Shown here in pieces: positions 17,007 through 24,816 of a stretch of 64,000 bases of DNA. A program made the position numbers and the translations under genes. The DNA comes from an alpha proteobacterium MED-G09. Its GTDB lineage: Bacteria > Pseudomonadota > Alphaproteobacteria > MED-G09. The stretch spans positions 1 through 64,000 of the forward strand of contig CAJIZT010000006.1 of assembly GCA_905182015.1 (NCBI GenBank), given 5' to 3'. The notes under the pieces were generated by a model, which was given only the letters and a program-made list of their open reading frames with translations, was not told where the DNA came from and made no database searches. Every line of letters starts with the position of its first letter. The first letter of the stretch is position 1.

Positions 17007-18071
17007 ATGATTTACCGGTTACTTATATTGTCTTTTCTTATTATTCCGATCGATGCCTTTTCTTCTGACGCGATCAGTCACGCACCCTTAGGCGTTACTG
17101 CTGATCATTTTCATAAAAAAGGAGAGTGGATGGTCTCCCTTAGAGTTACTAACATGGAAATGAAAAATAATATTTTTAATGGAAATTCAATTCCTACTAA
17201 AAAAATATTAAATCAACCTAACCCCTTTGCATCAGAAATAATGAATATGGGTATGGCAAAAATGCCTAAAAACTTAAGCGTTATTCCAAAAAAAATGACA
17301 ATGAAGATGGTTATGCTAGGCGCTATGTACGCTCCCTCAGATAAAGTTACCTTAATGGGCATGTTAATGTTTGATGATAAGGAGATGACCCTTGATACAC
17401 ATAATGGAGAGATGGGAAGAAACTATATTGGATCCTTCAATACATCTTCATCGGATATTTCTAAAATCTCTTTTTCGGGTCTATATAATTTACATGAATC
17501 TGATAAATCAAGGTGGCATTTAATATTAGGCTTGGAGCAAGGCTTAGGAGAGAATTCCAAAAAAGGTATTGTTTTGAATCCTATGAATATGAAATTTTCA
17601 ACCACCTTGCCATATGGCATGCAGATTAGCGATAAAGCACTTCGTTTATTATCTGGCATAACAAATGTGACAAAGCTTGAAGATTTTATTATTGGGAATC
17701 AGTTGGTAATAAAAAAAATTATAAGTGAAAAAAATTGGAATTTTGGAGATGAGTTTGAGTATAATTTATGGCTTCAAGGCTCTTTCAGTAAAAATGTCTC
17801 ATATTCTATTAGGTTGAATTACAAAGACCAGGATTCAATTGGGGGACGTGACAAAGCAATTATGGCTCCAGTACAGACCTCGAACCCAAATAATTACGGC
17901 GGACAAACTCTGAATTTAGGACTAGGTATTAATACACTTACTGATATTTTTGTTGGAGAGCACAAGGATCGGTTTTCTATAGAGATATTAAAGCCAATTG
18001 ATCAGGATATGAATGGCCTTCAAATGAAAGATGACTTTACTATCTTACTGGGCTTTCAAAAGATGCTATAG
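17007..18071 (+). CDS. Methionine-rich predicted outer-membrane beta-barrel protein
   Basis: 354 residues. Signal peptide at residues 1-19 (ends IDAFSSDA), then SHAPLGVTADHFHKKGEWMVSLRV, a block I recognise from a marine proteobacterial family annotated as 'transporter' (phenol/MetA-pathway barrel type). LPYGMQISDKALRLLSGIT and the closing strand LGFQKML are also family-like. The mature protein alternates hydrophobic and polar residues as barrels do. Methionines are strikingly dense at about residues 70-140, with runs such as MNMGMAKM and MTMKMVM. This suggests a link to copper or another soft metal, but that is inference. It is probably single-gene; the DUF2939-like gene follows 38 bases later. 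Confidence 0.7.
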   Translation: MIYRLLILSFLIIPIDAFSSDAISHAPLGVTADHFHKKGEWMVSLRVTNMEMKNNIFNGNSIPTKKILNQPNPFASEIMNMGMAKMPKNLSVIPKKMTMKMVMLGAMYAPSDKVTLMGMLMFDDKEMTLDTHNGEMGRNYIGSFNTSSSDISKISFSGLYNLHESDKSRWHLILGLEQGLGENSKKGIVLNPMNMKFSTTLPYGMQISDKALRLLSGITNVTKLEDFIIGNQLVIKKIISEKNWNFGDEFEYNLWLQGSFSKNVSYSIRLNYKDQDSIGGRDKAIMAPVQTSNPNNYGGQTLNLGLGINTLTDIFVGEHKDRFSIEILKPIDQDMNGLQMKDDFTILLGFQKML

Positions 18072-18109
18072 ATCTCTATTGTAAACTCTAAAATAAAGAT
18101 CGACCATGT

Positions 18110-18664
18110 ATGGTGACCAAAATGAGATTGAAAATGAAAAATAAATTCATAACTCTTTTTATTTTTTTATCTATATTATTTTTAATTTTTCTAAGTTTAG
18201 GACCTTTTTTTACACTTTATTCAATAAAGCAAAGTGTAGATGAAAAAGATTCTATCAAGTTAAGTAATAATATAAATTTTCCTACCTTGAGATTAAATAT
18301 AAAAGTTCAGTTAAACACAGAGCTCTCAAAAAAAGTTAAATTAGAAAATGATATTTTTAATATTTTAGCCGAAGGTTTTGCAAGTAAATTGGTTGATGAG
18401 GCTGTTGATGTTCTTTTAACACCTGAGAATTTATTGAGGCTAATTAATGGAGAGGAGCCATCTTCAATCTTAAGAGATGAAAAGGTTAATTTTAATGAAA
18501 ATAATTCATATGAAATTCTAGAAAGTATTAACTACAGGTTCGAATCTGATAAAAAGTTTTCGGTTTTTGTTAGAGGAAAGAACAACAAATATATTCAATT
18601 AATACTTGAACGGTCGGGTTTTCAATGGAAACTTTCAAACATAACTATTCAGGAGATTAATTAA
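18110..18664 (+). CDS. DUF2939-like membrane-anchored protein
   Basis: 184 residues. A single N-terminal hydrophobic helix (residues about 13-33) leads into GPFFTLYSIKQSVDEKDSIKLSNNINFPTLRLNIKVQL, which matches the DUF2939 pattern of a membrane anchor followed by 'YxIKxAxxxxD...LxxxVDFPxLRxxLK'. Most of the protein would lie in the periplasm. Three in-frame ATG codons (18110, 18122, 18134) are possible starts. The role is unknown. Its last base overlaps the start of the next gene (TAATG), so the two are translationally coupled. Confidence 0.65.
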   Translation: MVTKMRLKMKNKFITLFIFLSILFLIFLSLGPFFTLYSIKQSVDEKDSIKLSNNINFPTLRLNIKVQLNTELSKKVKLENDIFNILAEGFASKLVDEAVDVLLTPENLLRLINGEEPSSILRDEKVNFNENNSYEILESINYRFESDKKFSVFVRGKNNKYIQLILERSGFQWKLSNITIQEIN

Positions 18665-19329
18665 TGAATGAAAAAAAAATTATATTTTTAGGCGGAACTG
18701 GTCTTATTGGAAGTCAGGTATTAAAAATTTTGAGTAAGAATACAAATAATATCAATGCATTTTCGAGACGATCGAATACTAACTACCCTGAAAATGTTCA
18801 AGATATTTTATTTAACTTTAATACTCCTTTTTCTGAAATGGATATACCTAACTGTGATCATTTGTTTATTTGTATTGGTCGGAGTCTAAAACTTAGGGAG
18901 CTGCTTTATATGAGAAAAAAAGATAGAAAAAATCATTTTAAAATTGAACATGATTATGTTTTTAATATTGCAAAAAAGGCTAAAGATAGGGGTGTAAATA
19001 ATTTATCAATTATCTCTGCAGTTGGTGCTAATTCAAACTCATCTAACTTTTACTTAAGCACAAAGGGATTTATCGAAGAAAGTTTAAAGAATTTAGGATA
19101 TAAAAATATAAGTATTTTAAGACCCGGTCATATTATTGTTAATAAAGGAAGGGGTGAAATTGGCTTTATTGTTTGGATAATTGATATTTTTTTCAAGCTA
19201 GTAAATCCTTTTTTAAGAGGTTTTTTAAGAAAATATCGAGGAATCTCTCTAGAAAAATTTTCTGAGTTTATGGCAAATGAAGAGATGGCGGGTATTAATA
19301 TTTTCTACTATGATGACTTTATAAAATAA
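18664..19329 (+). CDS. NAD(P)-binding Rossmann protein of the atypical SDR / HTATIP2-like type
   Basis: 221 residues. The nucleotide loop GGTGLIG lies at residues 10-16. SIISAVGANSNSSNFYLSTKGFIEESLKNLGYKNISILRPGHI is the conserved central region of atypical SDR proteins related to HTATIP2/YwnB, where Y-x3-K stands in YLSTKG. It probably acts as an NADPH-dependent oxidoreductase or regulatory Rossmann protein. The ATG overlaps the previous stop codon. A small monooxygenase-fold gene follows 16 bases later, so the group 18110-20835 is one operon. Confidence 0.78.
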   Translation: MNEKKIIFLGGTGLIGSQVLKILSKNTNNINAFSRRSNTNYPENVQDILFNFNTPFSEMDIPNCDHLFICIGRSLKLRELLYMRKKDRKNHFKIEHDYVFNIAKKAKDRGVNNLSIISAVGANSNSSNFYLSTKGFIEESLKNLGYKNISILRPGHIIVNKGRGEIGFIVWIIDIFFKLVNPFLRGFLRKYRGISLEKFSEFMANEEMAGINIFYYDDFIK

Positions 19330-19345
19330 TAAAAAGGAGTTACTG

Positions 19346-19639
19346 ATGAGTGTGTTAGTTAATTTAGAAATACCTGTAAAAGAAGACAGGTTAGAAGAGT
19401 TTTTTGATTATTTGCGTGAGATTTTATTTGATACTAGGGCTTATGAGGGCTGTATAAGTTTAAATACTTATCATGAAAGCGGAACCTCAACTGTGCTTTT
19501 AATTGAGGAATGGGAAAGAATAGAAAATCAAGAATCCTATATGCAGTGGAGGACTGAAACAGGTATGGTCGAAGCTCTTTCTAAATTCCTAAACGGTGAC
19601 TTAATAGTTAAAAAATACGCTCCAAAGACGGATGTTTAG
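19346..19639 (+). CDS. Antibiotic-biosynthesis-monooxygenase (ABM) fold protein
   Basis: 97 residues, a single dimeric ferredoxin-like barrel domain. VNLEIPVKEDRLEEFFDYLREILFDTRAYEGCISLNTYHE and VLLIEEWERIENQESYMQWR are typical of the YgiN/ABM family, which includes quinol monooxygenases and heme-degrading relatives. AAGGAG lies 7 bases before the ATG. It starts 16 bases after the Rossmann protein and ends 2 bases before the enoyl-reductase-like gene. Cofactor-free oxygenation of a quinol-like compound is possible but unproven. Confidence 0.8.
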   Translation: MSVLVNLEIPVKEDRLEEFFDYLREILFDTRAYEGCISLNTYHESGTSTVLLIEEWERIENQESYMQWRTETGMVEALSKFLNGDLIVKKYAPKTDV

Positions 19640-19641
19640 TT

Positions 19642-20835
19642 ATGGAAAAAGATTTTGATATTATCATTTATGGTGCAACAGGATTTACAGGACAGCTTTG
19701 TGTTAAATATTTATCTGAAAATGCGACTGATATTAAATGGGGTATTGCTGGAAGGAATAAAAAAAAGCTACAAAAAGTTCTTTCTGATCTTTCTATCGAT
19801 GTGAGTATTTTTATTGCTGATAGTGATGACCAAGAAGCGCTCGATCAAATTACAAATAAAACAAAAGTTATCTTAACTACTGCAGGACCATTTCACAGGT
19901 ACGGCTCAAAGCTAGTAAAATCCTGTGTTAAAAATTCATCACACTATGTCGATATAACGGGTGAGTCATTTTGGATAAGAGAAATGATTGATAAACACCA
20001 TGATGAAGCATCCTCAAAGGGTGTGAGAATTATCCCTGCTTGTGGCTATGATTCGCTTCCATCTGACTTAGGGTCGTATTTTGTAAGAAAGAAGGTAAAA
20101 GGTCCAATAAAAAGAATAGAGTCTTTCCATGCGGGTCAAGGAGGTGTTTCCGGAGGAACAACTGAGACAGGTTTTTCTATGGGAGATCTTAATTTAGATA
20201 AGAAAATGAATGATCCCTTTGTCTTAAATCCAGCTGAATCTATTTCAAAAGAACAAAGAGCCAAAAGTTCAGACATGATAGGTATAAAGTATAATAAGAC
20301 TATAAAGGCGTGGACTGGTCCTTTTATTATGGCGATTATGAATACTAGGGTTGTTCGAAGAAGTGCAACACTTCTTGATGAGCGTCAAGAAGGATATGGT
20401 TTAAATTTTACTTATCAAGAGCATGCTTTTTATAAAAAACTATCTACTACTTTTCTTGTTTCATTTATGACTCTTTTATTTGGCTTTATTATAAAAACTC
20501 CCCTCAGGAAAATTGTCAGACCTTTATTGCCGAAACCTGGAGAGGGCCCAAGTGAAGAAACAATGAATAATGGTTTTTTTGATAGCTTGTTTTCAGCTCA
20601 GCTAGAGGATGGATCTGTTGAAACATACAGAGTTCATGGCAAGGGTGACCCCGGATATCGTGTTACATCAAAATTTGTTTGTGAAAGCGCTCTTACACTT
20701 ATAAAGGAAAGTGATAGTTTGCCAGGTGGTAAAGATTACGGAGGCATACTAACTCCTTCAACAGGTTTAGGTGATCCATTGATAAAAAGACTTTCAGATA
20801 ATGGGATTATCTTCGAGGGCCCTCTTGTTGATTAG
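19642..20835 (+). CDS. Saccharopine-dehydrogenase-like / trans-acting enoyl reductase family protein
   Basis: 397 residues. The Rossmann loop IIYGATGFTGQLCVKYL is at residues 8-24. TTAGPFHRYGSKLVKSCVKNSSHYVDITGE and ACGYDSLPSDLGSYFVRKK are diagnostic for the saccharopine-dehydrogenase-related family that contains the mycobacterial trans-acting enoyl reductase. A hydrophobic segment near residues 268-285 is normal for this group. In mycobacteria the enzyme reduces a double bond on a polyketide synthase; no such synthase is near here, so the substrate must differ. It closes the operon that starts at 18110. Confidence 0.85.
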   Translation: MEKDFDIIIYGATGFTGQLCVKYLSENATDIKWGIAGRNKKKLQKVLSDLSIDVSIFIADSDDQEALDQITNKTKVILTTAGPFHRYGSKLVKSCVKNSSHYVDITGESFWIREMIDKHHDEASSKGVRIIPACGYDSLPSDLGSYFVRKKVKGPIKRIESFHAGQGGVSGGTTETGFSMGDLNLDKKMNDPFVLNPAESISKEQRAKSSDMIGIKYNKTIKAWTGPFIMAIMNTRVVRRSATLLDERQEGYGLNFTYQEHAFYKKLSTTFLVSFMTLLFGFIIKTPLRKIVRPLLPKPGEGPSEETMNNGFFDSLFSAQLEDGSVETYRVHGKGDPGYRVTSKFVCESALTLIKESDSLPGGKDYGGILTPSTGLGDPLIKRLSDNGIIFEGPLVD

Positions 20836-20883
20836 TATCATTAATTTTTTAACTTTATAATGAGTATCGTGATTTTTAATTTC

Positions 20884-21642
20884 TTAAATCGCGATAACTC
20901 CTCCATCAACTGAGATTGAGTCACCTGTAGTAAAGGCCGAATCTTCTGATGCAAGAAATAAAACTGCTTTTACAACCTCTTCAGGCTCGCCAATTCTATT
21001 CATTGGGTGAGAGGCAGCAAAGTCTATAAGTTGTTGTTCAGGATTTTCAGCATCTTGGACATATCTTTGCATCATAGGTGTATTAATCGCACCAGGCTGT
21101 ACTGCGTTACATCTTATTTTATAACCCATTTGAGCGCAATGTAGAGCAACTGTTCGAGTTAAGATCAGAACGCCCGCCTTACTATAATTATAAGCAAGAA
21201 CAAATGATTGAGGTCTCGTTGCTAGAGAAGATGAGAAGTTTACTATTGAACCAGATCTTTCCTTCATTGACTTAACTGCAAACTGACAACCTAGAAAAAC
21301 TGAAGTTCCATTTATTGCGTGAGTTCTATTCCAATGATCTAGAGTTTCATCTTCTATAGTTGCTGGCTCACTTATACCAGCAGCATTAATTACAGATGTT
21401 ATTTTGTTAAATCTATCCCCTAAATGCCTCTCTAGTGAATTCCAAGACTCTGGGTCTGTAACATCAGCCTTAAAGAATTCACAGGATCTACCAATATTAT
21501 TAGCGACTGACCTTCCCATTTCTTCATTGATATCAAGCGTTACAACTTCTCCACCTTCATTTACAAAATGTTCTGCAGTTAAAGCGCCCATTCCCGAAGC
21601 TCCACCTGTAATAATTGCTAATTTTTCATCAAATCTCGACAC
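20884..21642 (-). CDS. Short-chain dehydrogenase/reductase (SDR)
   Basis: 252 residues from the GTG at 21642, which gives the usual SDR opening MSRFDEKLAIITGG. GGAGG lies 5 bases upstream of that GTG; an in-frame ATG at 21654 would place the same GGAGG inside the gene. TGGASGMG is the cofactor loop, the serine is in NFSSSLA, and NYSKAG carries Tyr-x3-Lys. DSISVDGGV ends the protein. The Asp after strand two (VVTLDINEE) favours NAD. A 40-residue reading frame lies 25 bases upstream on the same strand. It converges on the enoyl-reductase-like gene. Confidence 0.9.
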   Translation of the reverse strand: MSRFDEKLAIITGGASGMGALTAEHFVNEGGEVVTLDINEEMGRSVANNIGRSCEFFKADVTDPESWNSLERHLGDRFNKITSVINAAGISEPATIEDETLDHWNRTHAINGTSVFLGCQFAVKSMKERSGSIVNFSSSLATRPQSFVLAYNYSKAGVLILTRTVALHCAQMGYKIRCNAVQPGAINTPMMQRYVQDAENPEQQLIDFAASHPMNRIGEPEEVVKAVLFLASEDSAFTTGDSISVDGGVIAI

Positions 21643-21667
21643 AATAACCTCCATAATTTTAATAAGC

Positions 21668-21790
21668 TTAACGCTTTTTATTTTTTTTATAATACTCCTG
21701 ATCTTTTTTCATTTGATCTATTAATCTTTTATTTTCTAAAGTTTCTTTTGAATTTACCTTAGAAGATGTATTACATACTGAAATCCCCAT
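21668..21790 (-). CDS. Possible small basic protein of 40 residues
   Basis: An ATG at 21790 opens 40 codons ending with TAA at 21668. AAGGA stands 5 bases before the ATG, a good ribosome site. The protein starts MGISVCNTSSK and ends in the lysine-rich DQMKKDQEYYKKNKKR, with no membrane segment. It lies 25 bases upstream of the SDR start on the same strand, which fits a leader gene or small protein in the same transcript. I recognise no family. A chance frame in AT-rich DNA is possible, but the site and position argue for a real gene. Confidence 0.5.
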   Translation of the reverse strand: MGISVCNTSSKVNSKETLENKRLIDQMKKDQEYYKKNKKR

Positions 21791-21827
21791 ATCATTCCTT
21801 TTTATTTTAAAGTAAAAGTGAGTTTAC

Positions 21828-22169
21828 ATGAATATTATCAAAGAAAAAAATAAATTAGAAGTCTTTTACAATGCAAGCTGCCCAATATGTAAAAGAGAAA
21901 TTGACACTTATAAGTCTAGGTCGAAAAACGTTATTTATAAAGATTCTTCTTTGATGGATGAAAAATATAATAGAAGAATGCATGCATTTGAGAACGGTAA
22001 TGAATTTATAGGAGCGGAAGCGTTTATCAAGGTTTGGAGCAGGACGGATGGCTTTAAATTTCTTTCACGCTTATTCAATAATAAATTTAGTATTTTTATT
22101 ATGAATTTAATTTATAACCCACTTGCATATATTCTATATAAAATGCATTTAAGAAGGATAAAAAAATGA
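21828..22169 (+). CDS. DCC-family (DUF393) thiol-disulfide oxidoreductase-like protein
   Basis: 113 residues. VFYNASCPICKREIDTYKSR is the DUF393 signature, with a thioredoxin-like Cys18-x2-Cys21 after the first strand; the name DCC comes from D-x-x-C-x-x-C, here with Asn in place of Asp. FIKVWSRTDGFKFLSRLF and the C-terminal hydrophobic PLAYILYKMHLRR are also typical. The family is thought to exchange thiols and disulfides, with few members studied. Its end overlaps the next gene by 4 bases (ATGA), so the two are coupled. Confidence 0.82.
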   Translation: MNIIKEKNKLEVFYNASCPICKREIDTYKSRSKNVIYKDSSLMDEKYNRRMHAFENGNEFIGAEAFIKVWSRTDGFKFLSRLFNNKFSIFIMNLIYNPLAYILYKMHLRRIKK

Positions 22170-23047
22170 AATTAATCTCTTATATAAAAGACGGTAAAAT
22201 AAATATAGGTGCGTTAGATAACGAAACTATAATTCCATTTTCTTACAATCCTTTAATTCCAAAGGATATGCTTTCTTTTCTTGAGATGGGTGATGATGCT
22301 TTAAATATGGCTCAAGAAGCTGTATTGCTATCAAAAAATAACCTTACCTTGGGTGAATGCAAGTTAGTAAGCCCAATCCTTCGCCCTCCGAAAATAATTG
22401 CCATAGGGCTGAATTACCAAGACCACCTTGAGGAGATAAGGGCTATTGGTAGGGAGATTGAAGATCCAGAGGTTCCAATGATATTCAATAAGCAATCTAC
22501 ATCCGCTTGCGGGCCTTTTGATGATATTCATGATCCAAAAGTTTCCACTAAACTTGACTATGAGGGTGAGCTAGCTTTTGTTGTTGGAAAAAGGTGTCGC
22601 CATGTTCCTCTTGATGAGGCCAAGAATGTAATCGCAGGTTATTGTGTATCTAATGATGTTAGTGTTAGGGATTGGCAAATGAGAATTCCTACATTTACTA
22701 TAGGAAAATCTTTTGACACACATTGTCCTTTTGGCCCTGCAATTGTAACTGCTGATGAAATTCCTGACCCGCACGATCTTGATATTAAAACAGAAGTAAA
22801 CGGAGAGTTAAGGCAGGATTCGAATACAAAGAATCTTATTTTTGATTGTTTTGAATTAGTTGAGCATTTGTCCACTGCCTTTACCCTTGAGCCAGGTGAT
22901 TTAATTTTAACTGGTACCCCTAGCGGTGTAGGGGTTGCAGATGACAAGTTTCTTAAGGATGGTGATAATGTAAAAATTAGTATATCTAAATTAGGATTTA
23001 TAAATAACAAAGTAATTGATGAGCCGTTATCTACAATTAAATTTTAA
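22166..23047 (+). CDS. Fumarylacetoacetate hydrolase-family protein
   Basis: 293 residues. PPKIIAIGLNYQDHLEEI begins the catalytic domain at about residue 75. The metal-binding acids are in LDYEGELAFVVGKR and VSNDVSVRDWQ, and GTPSGVG near the C-terminus is diagnostic. The family cleaves or decarboxylates C-C bonds in acylpyruvates, and includes enzymes of homogentisate, homoprotocatechuate and oxaloacetate metabolism. N-terminal residues 1-70 form the usual small extra domain. It overlaps the DCC gene by 4 bases and ends 5 bases from the convergent CitE-like gene. The exact substrate is open; an aromatic-degradation product is plausible. Confidence 0.9.
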   Translation: MKLISYIKDGKINIGALDNETIIPFSYNPLIPKDMLSFLEMGDDALNMAQEAVLLSKNNLTLGECKLVSPILRPPKIIAIGLNYQDHLEEIRAIGREIEDPEVPMIFNKQSTSACGPFDDIHDPKVSTKLDYEGELAFVVGKRCRHVPLDEAKNVIAGYCVSNDVSVRDWQMRIPTFTIGKSFDTHCPFGPAIVTADEIPDPHDLDIKTEVNGELRQDSNTKNLIFDCFELVEHLSTAFTLEPGDLILTGTPSGVGVADDKFLKDGDNVKISISKLGFINNKVIDEPLSTIKF

Positions 23048-23052
23048 TTATT

Positions 23053-23853
23053 TTATTTTATATCAAGAGCTTTAAGTCGGTTTTCCATTATTCTTATTAT
23101 TGGTTTATCTATCATTTTTCCATTAAATGAAAAGACTGCTTTTTCTGACTTATTAAATTCCTTAATAATTTCCTGGGCCTCCATAATTTCATCGTCCGTT
23201 GGAAGGAAATAATTTTTAATTACATTTATTTGAGATGGATTAATTGCAGCTTTAGAGTTAAATCCAATTGACTTCGATAGCTTGCATTCCCTCTCAAGTT
23301 CTTCCTGAGAGGAAGTAATCATAAAAGGACTATCAATTGAGAATAAATTATTTATTGCGCATTCAATAATTATCTTTGATCTTGCGTAAAGCAATGCTTC
23401 CCAGCTCATATCAGAGCCCACTGCAGCACTATAATCTGCCGCACCAAACATTAAGCCAAATATACTAGAGCTTGATGCAATCCCTTCTAAGTTTTTAATC
23501 GCCAAAGGTGTCTCAATGAGAGGTATAGTTGAAATATTATCCGGAATATTTTTTAAGACTTCCTTAGTCTCAATTTTCGGAATAATAATCTTGCAATCTA
23601 AGGATTTAAATAAATTTAAATCAGACCTTCCATTTATATCATTTAAATCATTAATTCTTATATAGGAGGTAATTTTAAGTGAATTGTTTGATAGGAAGTT
23701 AAATAAATTTTTCCTTGCAGTTTCTTTTTCGCTAATAGGTACAGCATCTTCTAAATCGAAAATAATACCGTCAGCCTGATGCTTAATAGCCTTTTCAATG
23801 TAATTAAGTTTATTTGCAGGAATAAAAATTGGAGTAATAGGAAATTTTTTCAT
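23053..23853 (-). CDS. HpcH/HpaI aldolase / citrate-lyase beta-subunit-like (CitE) protein
   Basis: 266 residues. PANKLNYIEKAIKHQADGIIFDLEDAVPISEKETAR is the CitE-family opening, including the metal-binding DLEDAV. Two more blocks are IIPKIETKEVL and FGAADYSAAVG, with the substrate-binding glutamate and metal-binding aspartate. FNSKAAINPSQINVI ends the barrel. Such proteins cleave or form C-C bonds in acyl-CoA substrates (malyl-CoA, citramalyl-CoA and similar). The start ATG at 23853 lies beyond a 10-base palindrome. It faces the fumarylacetoacetase-like gene with only 5 bases between stop codons. Confidence 0.87.
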   Translation of the reverse strand: MKKFPITPIFIPANKLNYIEKAIKHQADGIIFDLEDAVPISEKETARKNLFNFLSNNSLKITSYIRINDLNDINGRSDLNLFKSLDCKIIIPKIETKEVLKNIPDNISTIPLIETPLAIKNLEGIASSSSIFGLMFGAADYSAAVGSDMSWEALLYARSKIIIECAINNLFSIDSPFMITSSQEELERECKLSKSIGFNSKAAINPSQINVIKNYFLPTDDEIMEAQEIIKEFNKSEKAVFSFNGKMIDKPIIRIMENRLKALDIK

Positions 23854-23964
23854 TTACAATCCATTAATGGTATCTTTGGTATTAGTTTATCATTAAAAAT
23901 TAAAATATAGTATGCAAAAACTTTATGTAGTAAATTTTCAGTAGAATAAGGGTAAAATTAAAAA

Positions 23965-24816
23965 ATGTTTAATGTTAAAGGAAAAAATATCTTAATCACT
24001 GGCGCAACTTCAGGAATTGGACATTCGGCAGCATTATCCTTAAGTCTGATGGGGGCAAATATTATCTTTATTGCGCGGGACAAACTAAAAGCAGAAAAAT
24101 TATCAGATGAAATAAAAAAAATTTCAGGAAAAGATTCCACCTTTATAGTTGCGGACCTTTCTTCGCAAAAAGAAATTATTAAAGCCACCGACATTTTTAA
24201 AAATATGAATATATCACTAGATATCCTTTTAAATAATGCTGGGCTTATTAATCTTAAAAGAAAAGAAACCATCGATGGCTTTGAAGAGACTTTTGCAGTC
24301 AATCACCTTGCTTATTTTACTTTAACTAATTTACTTCTAGATAAAATTAAAGATTCGCCATCCTCAAGAATTGTAAATGTTTCTTCCGGAGCTCATTTTG
24401 CCGTTAAAAGGATGAATTTTGATGATATTCAGTCAATAAATTCTTATAAACCCTTTAAGGTTTATGGTTACTCAAAGCTAGCTAATATTCTATTTACAAA
24501 AAAACTATCTGATATTTTAAAGAACGATGATGTCACAGTAAATTGTCTTCACCCAGGCGTTGTTGCAACAGGGTTTGCTTCTCAAAATAACTCAAAGCTA
24601 CATAAATTTATACTTGGGTTAGCAAAACCATTTATGAGAACAAGCGATAATGGTTCCAAGACTTCGGTTTACCTTTGTTCTTCATCAGATGTTTCCAATA
24701 TTAGTGGAGAATATTTTTATAATTCGAAAATATCAAAAGTTTCTAATAGCGCAAATAACTCTCAAGATGCAGACAAGCTTTGGGAGATAAGTTTAGGGCT
24801 TACAGGTTTAATTTAA
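23965..24816 (+). CDS. Short-chain dehydrogenase/reductase, retinol-dehydrogenase-like
   Basis: 283 residues. ILITGATSGIGHSAALSLSLMGANIIFIARDK (residues 9-40) has the cofactor loop and an Arg at the end of strand two, which favours NADPH. NNAGL, the serine in VSSGAHF, and VYGYSKLAN (Tyr-x3-Lys) are in place. The layout matches the retinol dehydrogenase / WW-domain oxidoreductase-like SDR branch. The stop codon overlaps the ferrochelatase start (TAATG). It is transcribed away from the CitE-like gene across a 111-base gap. Confidence 0.88.
   Translation: MFNVKGKNILITGATSGIGHSAALSLSLMGANIIFIARDKLKAEKLSDEIKKISGKDSTFIVADLSSQKEIIKATDIFKNMNISLDILLNNAGLINLKRKETIDGFEETFAVNHLAYFTLTNLLLDKIKDSPSSRIVNVSSGAHFAVKRMNFDDIQSINSYKPFKVYGYSKLANILFTKKLSDILKNDDVTVNCLHPGVVATGFASQNNSKLHKFILGLAKPFMRTSDNGSKTSVYLCSSSDVSNISGEYFYNSKISKVSNSANNSQDADKLWEISLGLTGLI

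Noticed and set aside
21404-21724. 106-codon open frame on the plus strand
   Set aside because: It runs antisense through the SDR gene at 20884-21642, whose motifs are complete; the frame has no family features and no ribosome site.
22639-23010. 123-codon open frame on the minus strand
   Set aside because: It is antisense to the fumarylacetoacetase-like gene, whose reading is well supported; the serine- and proline-rich product looks like a shadow.
23861-23870. 10-base palindrome CCATTAATGG before the CitE-like gene
   Set aside because: Ten-base palindromes are expected many times in a window of this size; no second copy near a promoter was found.
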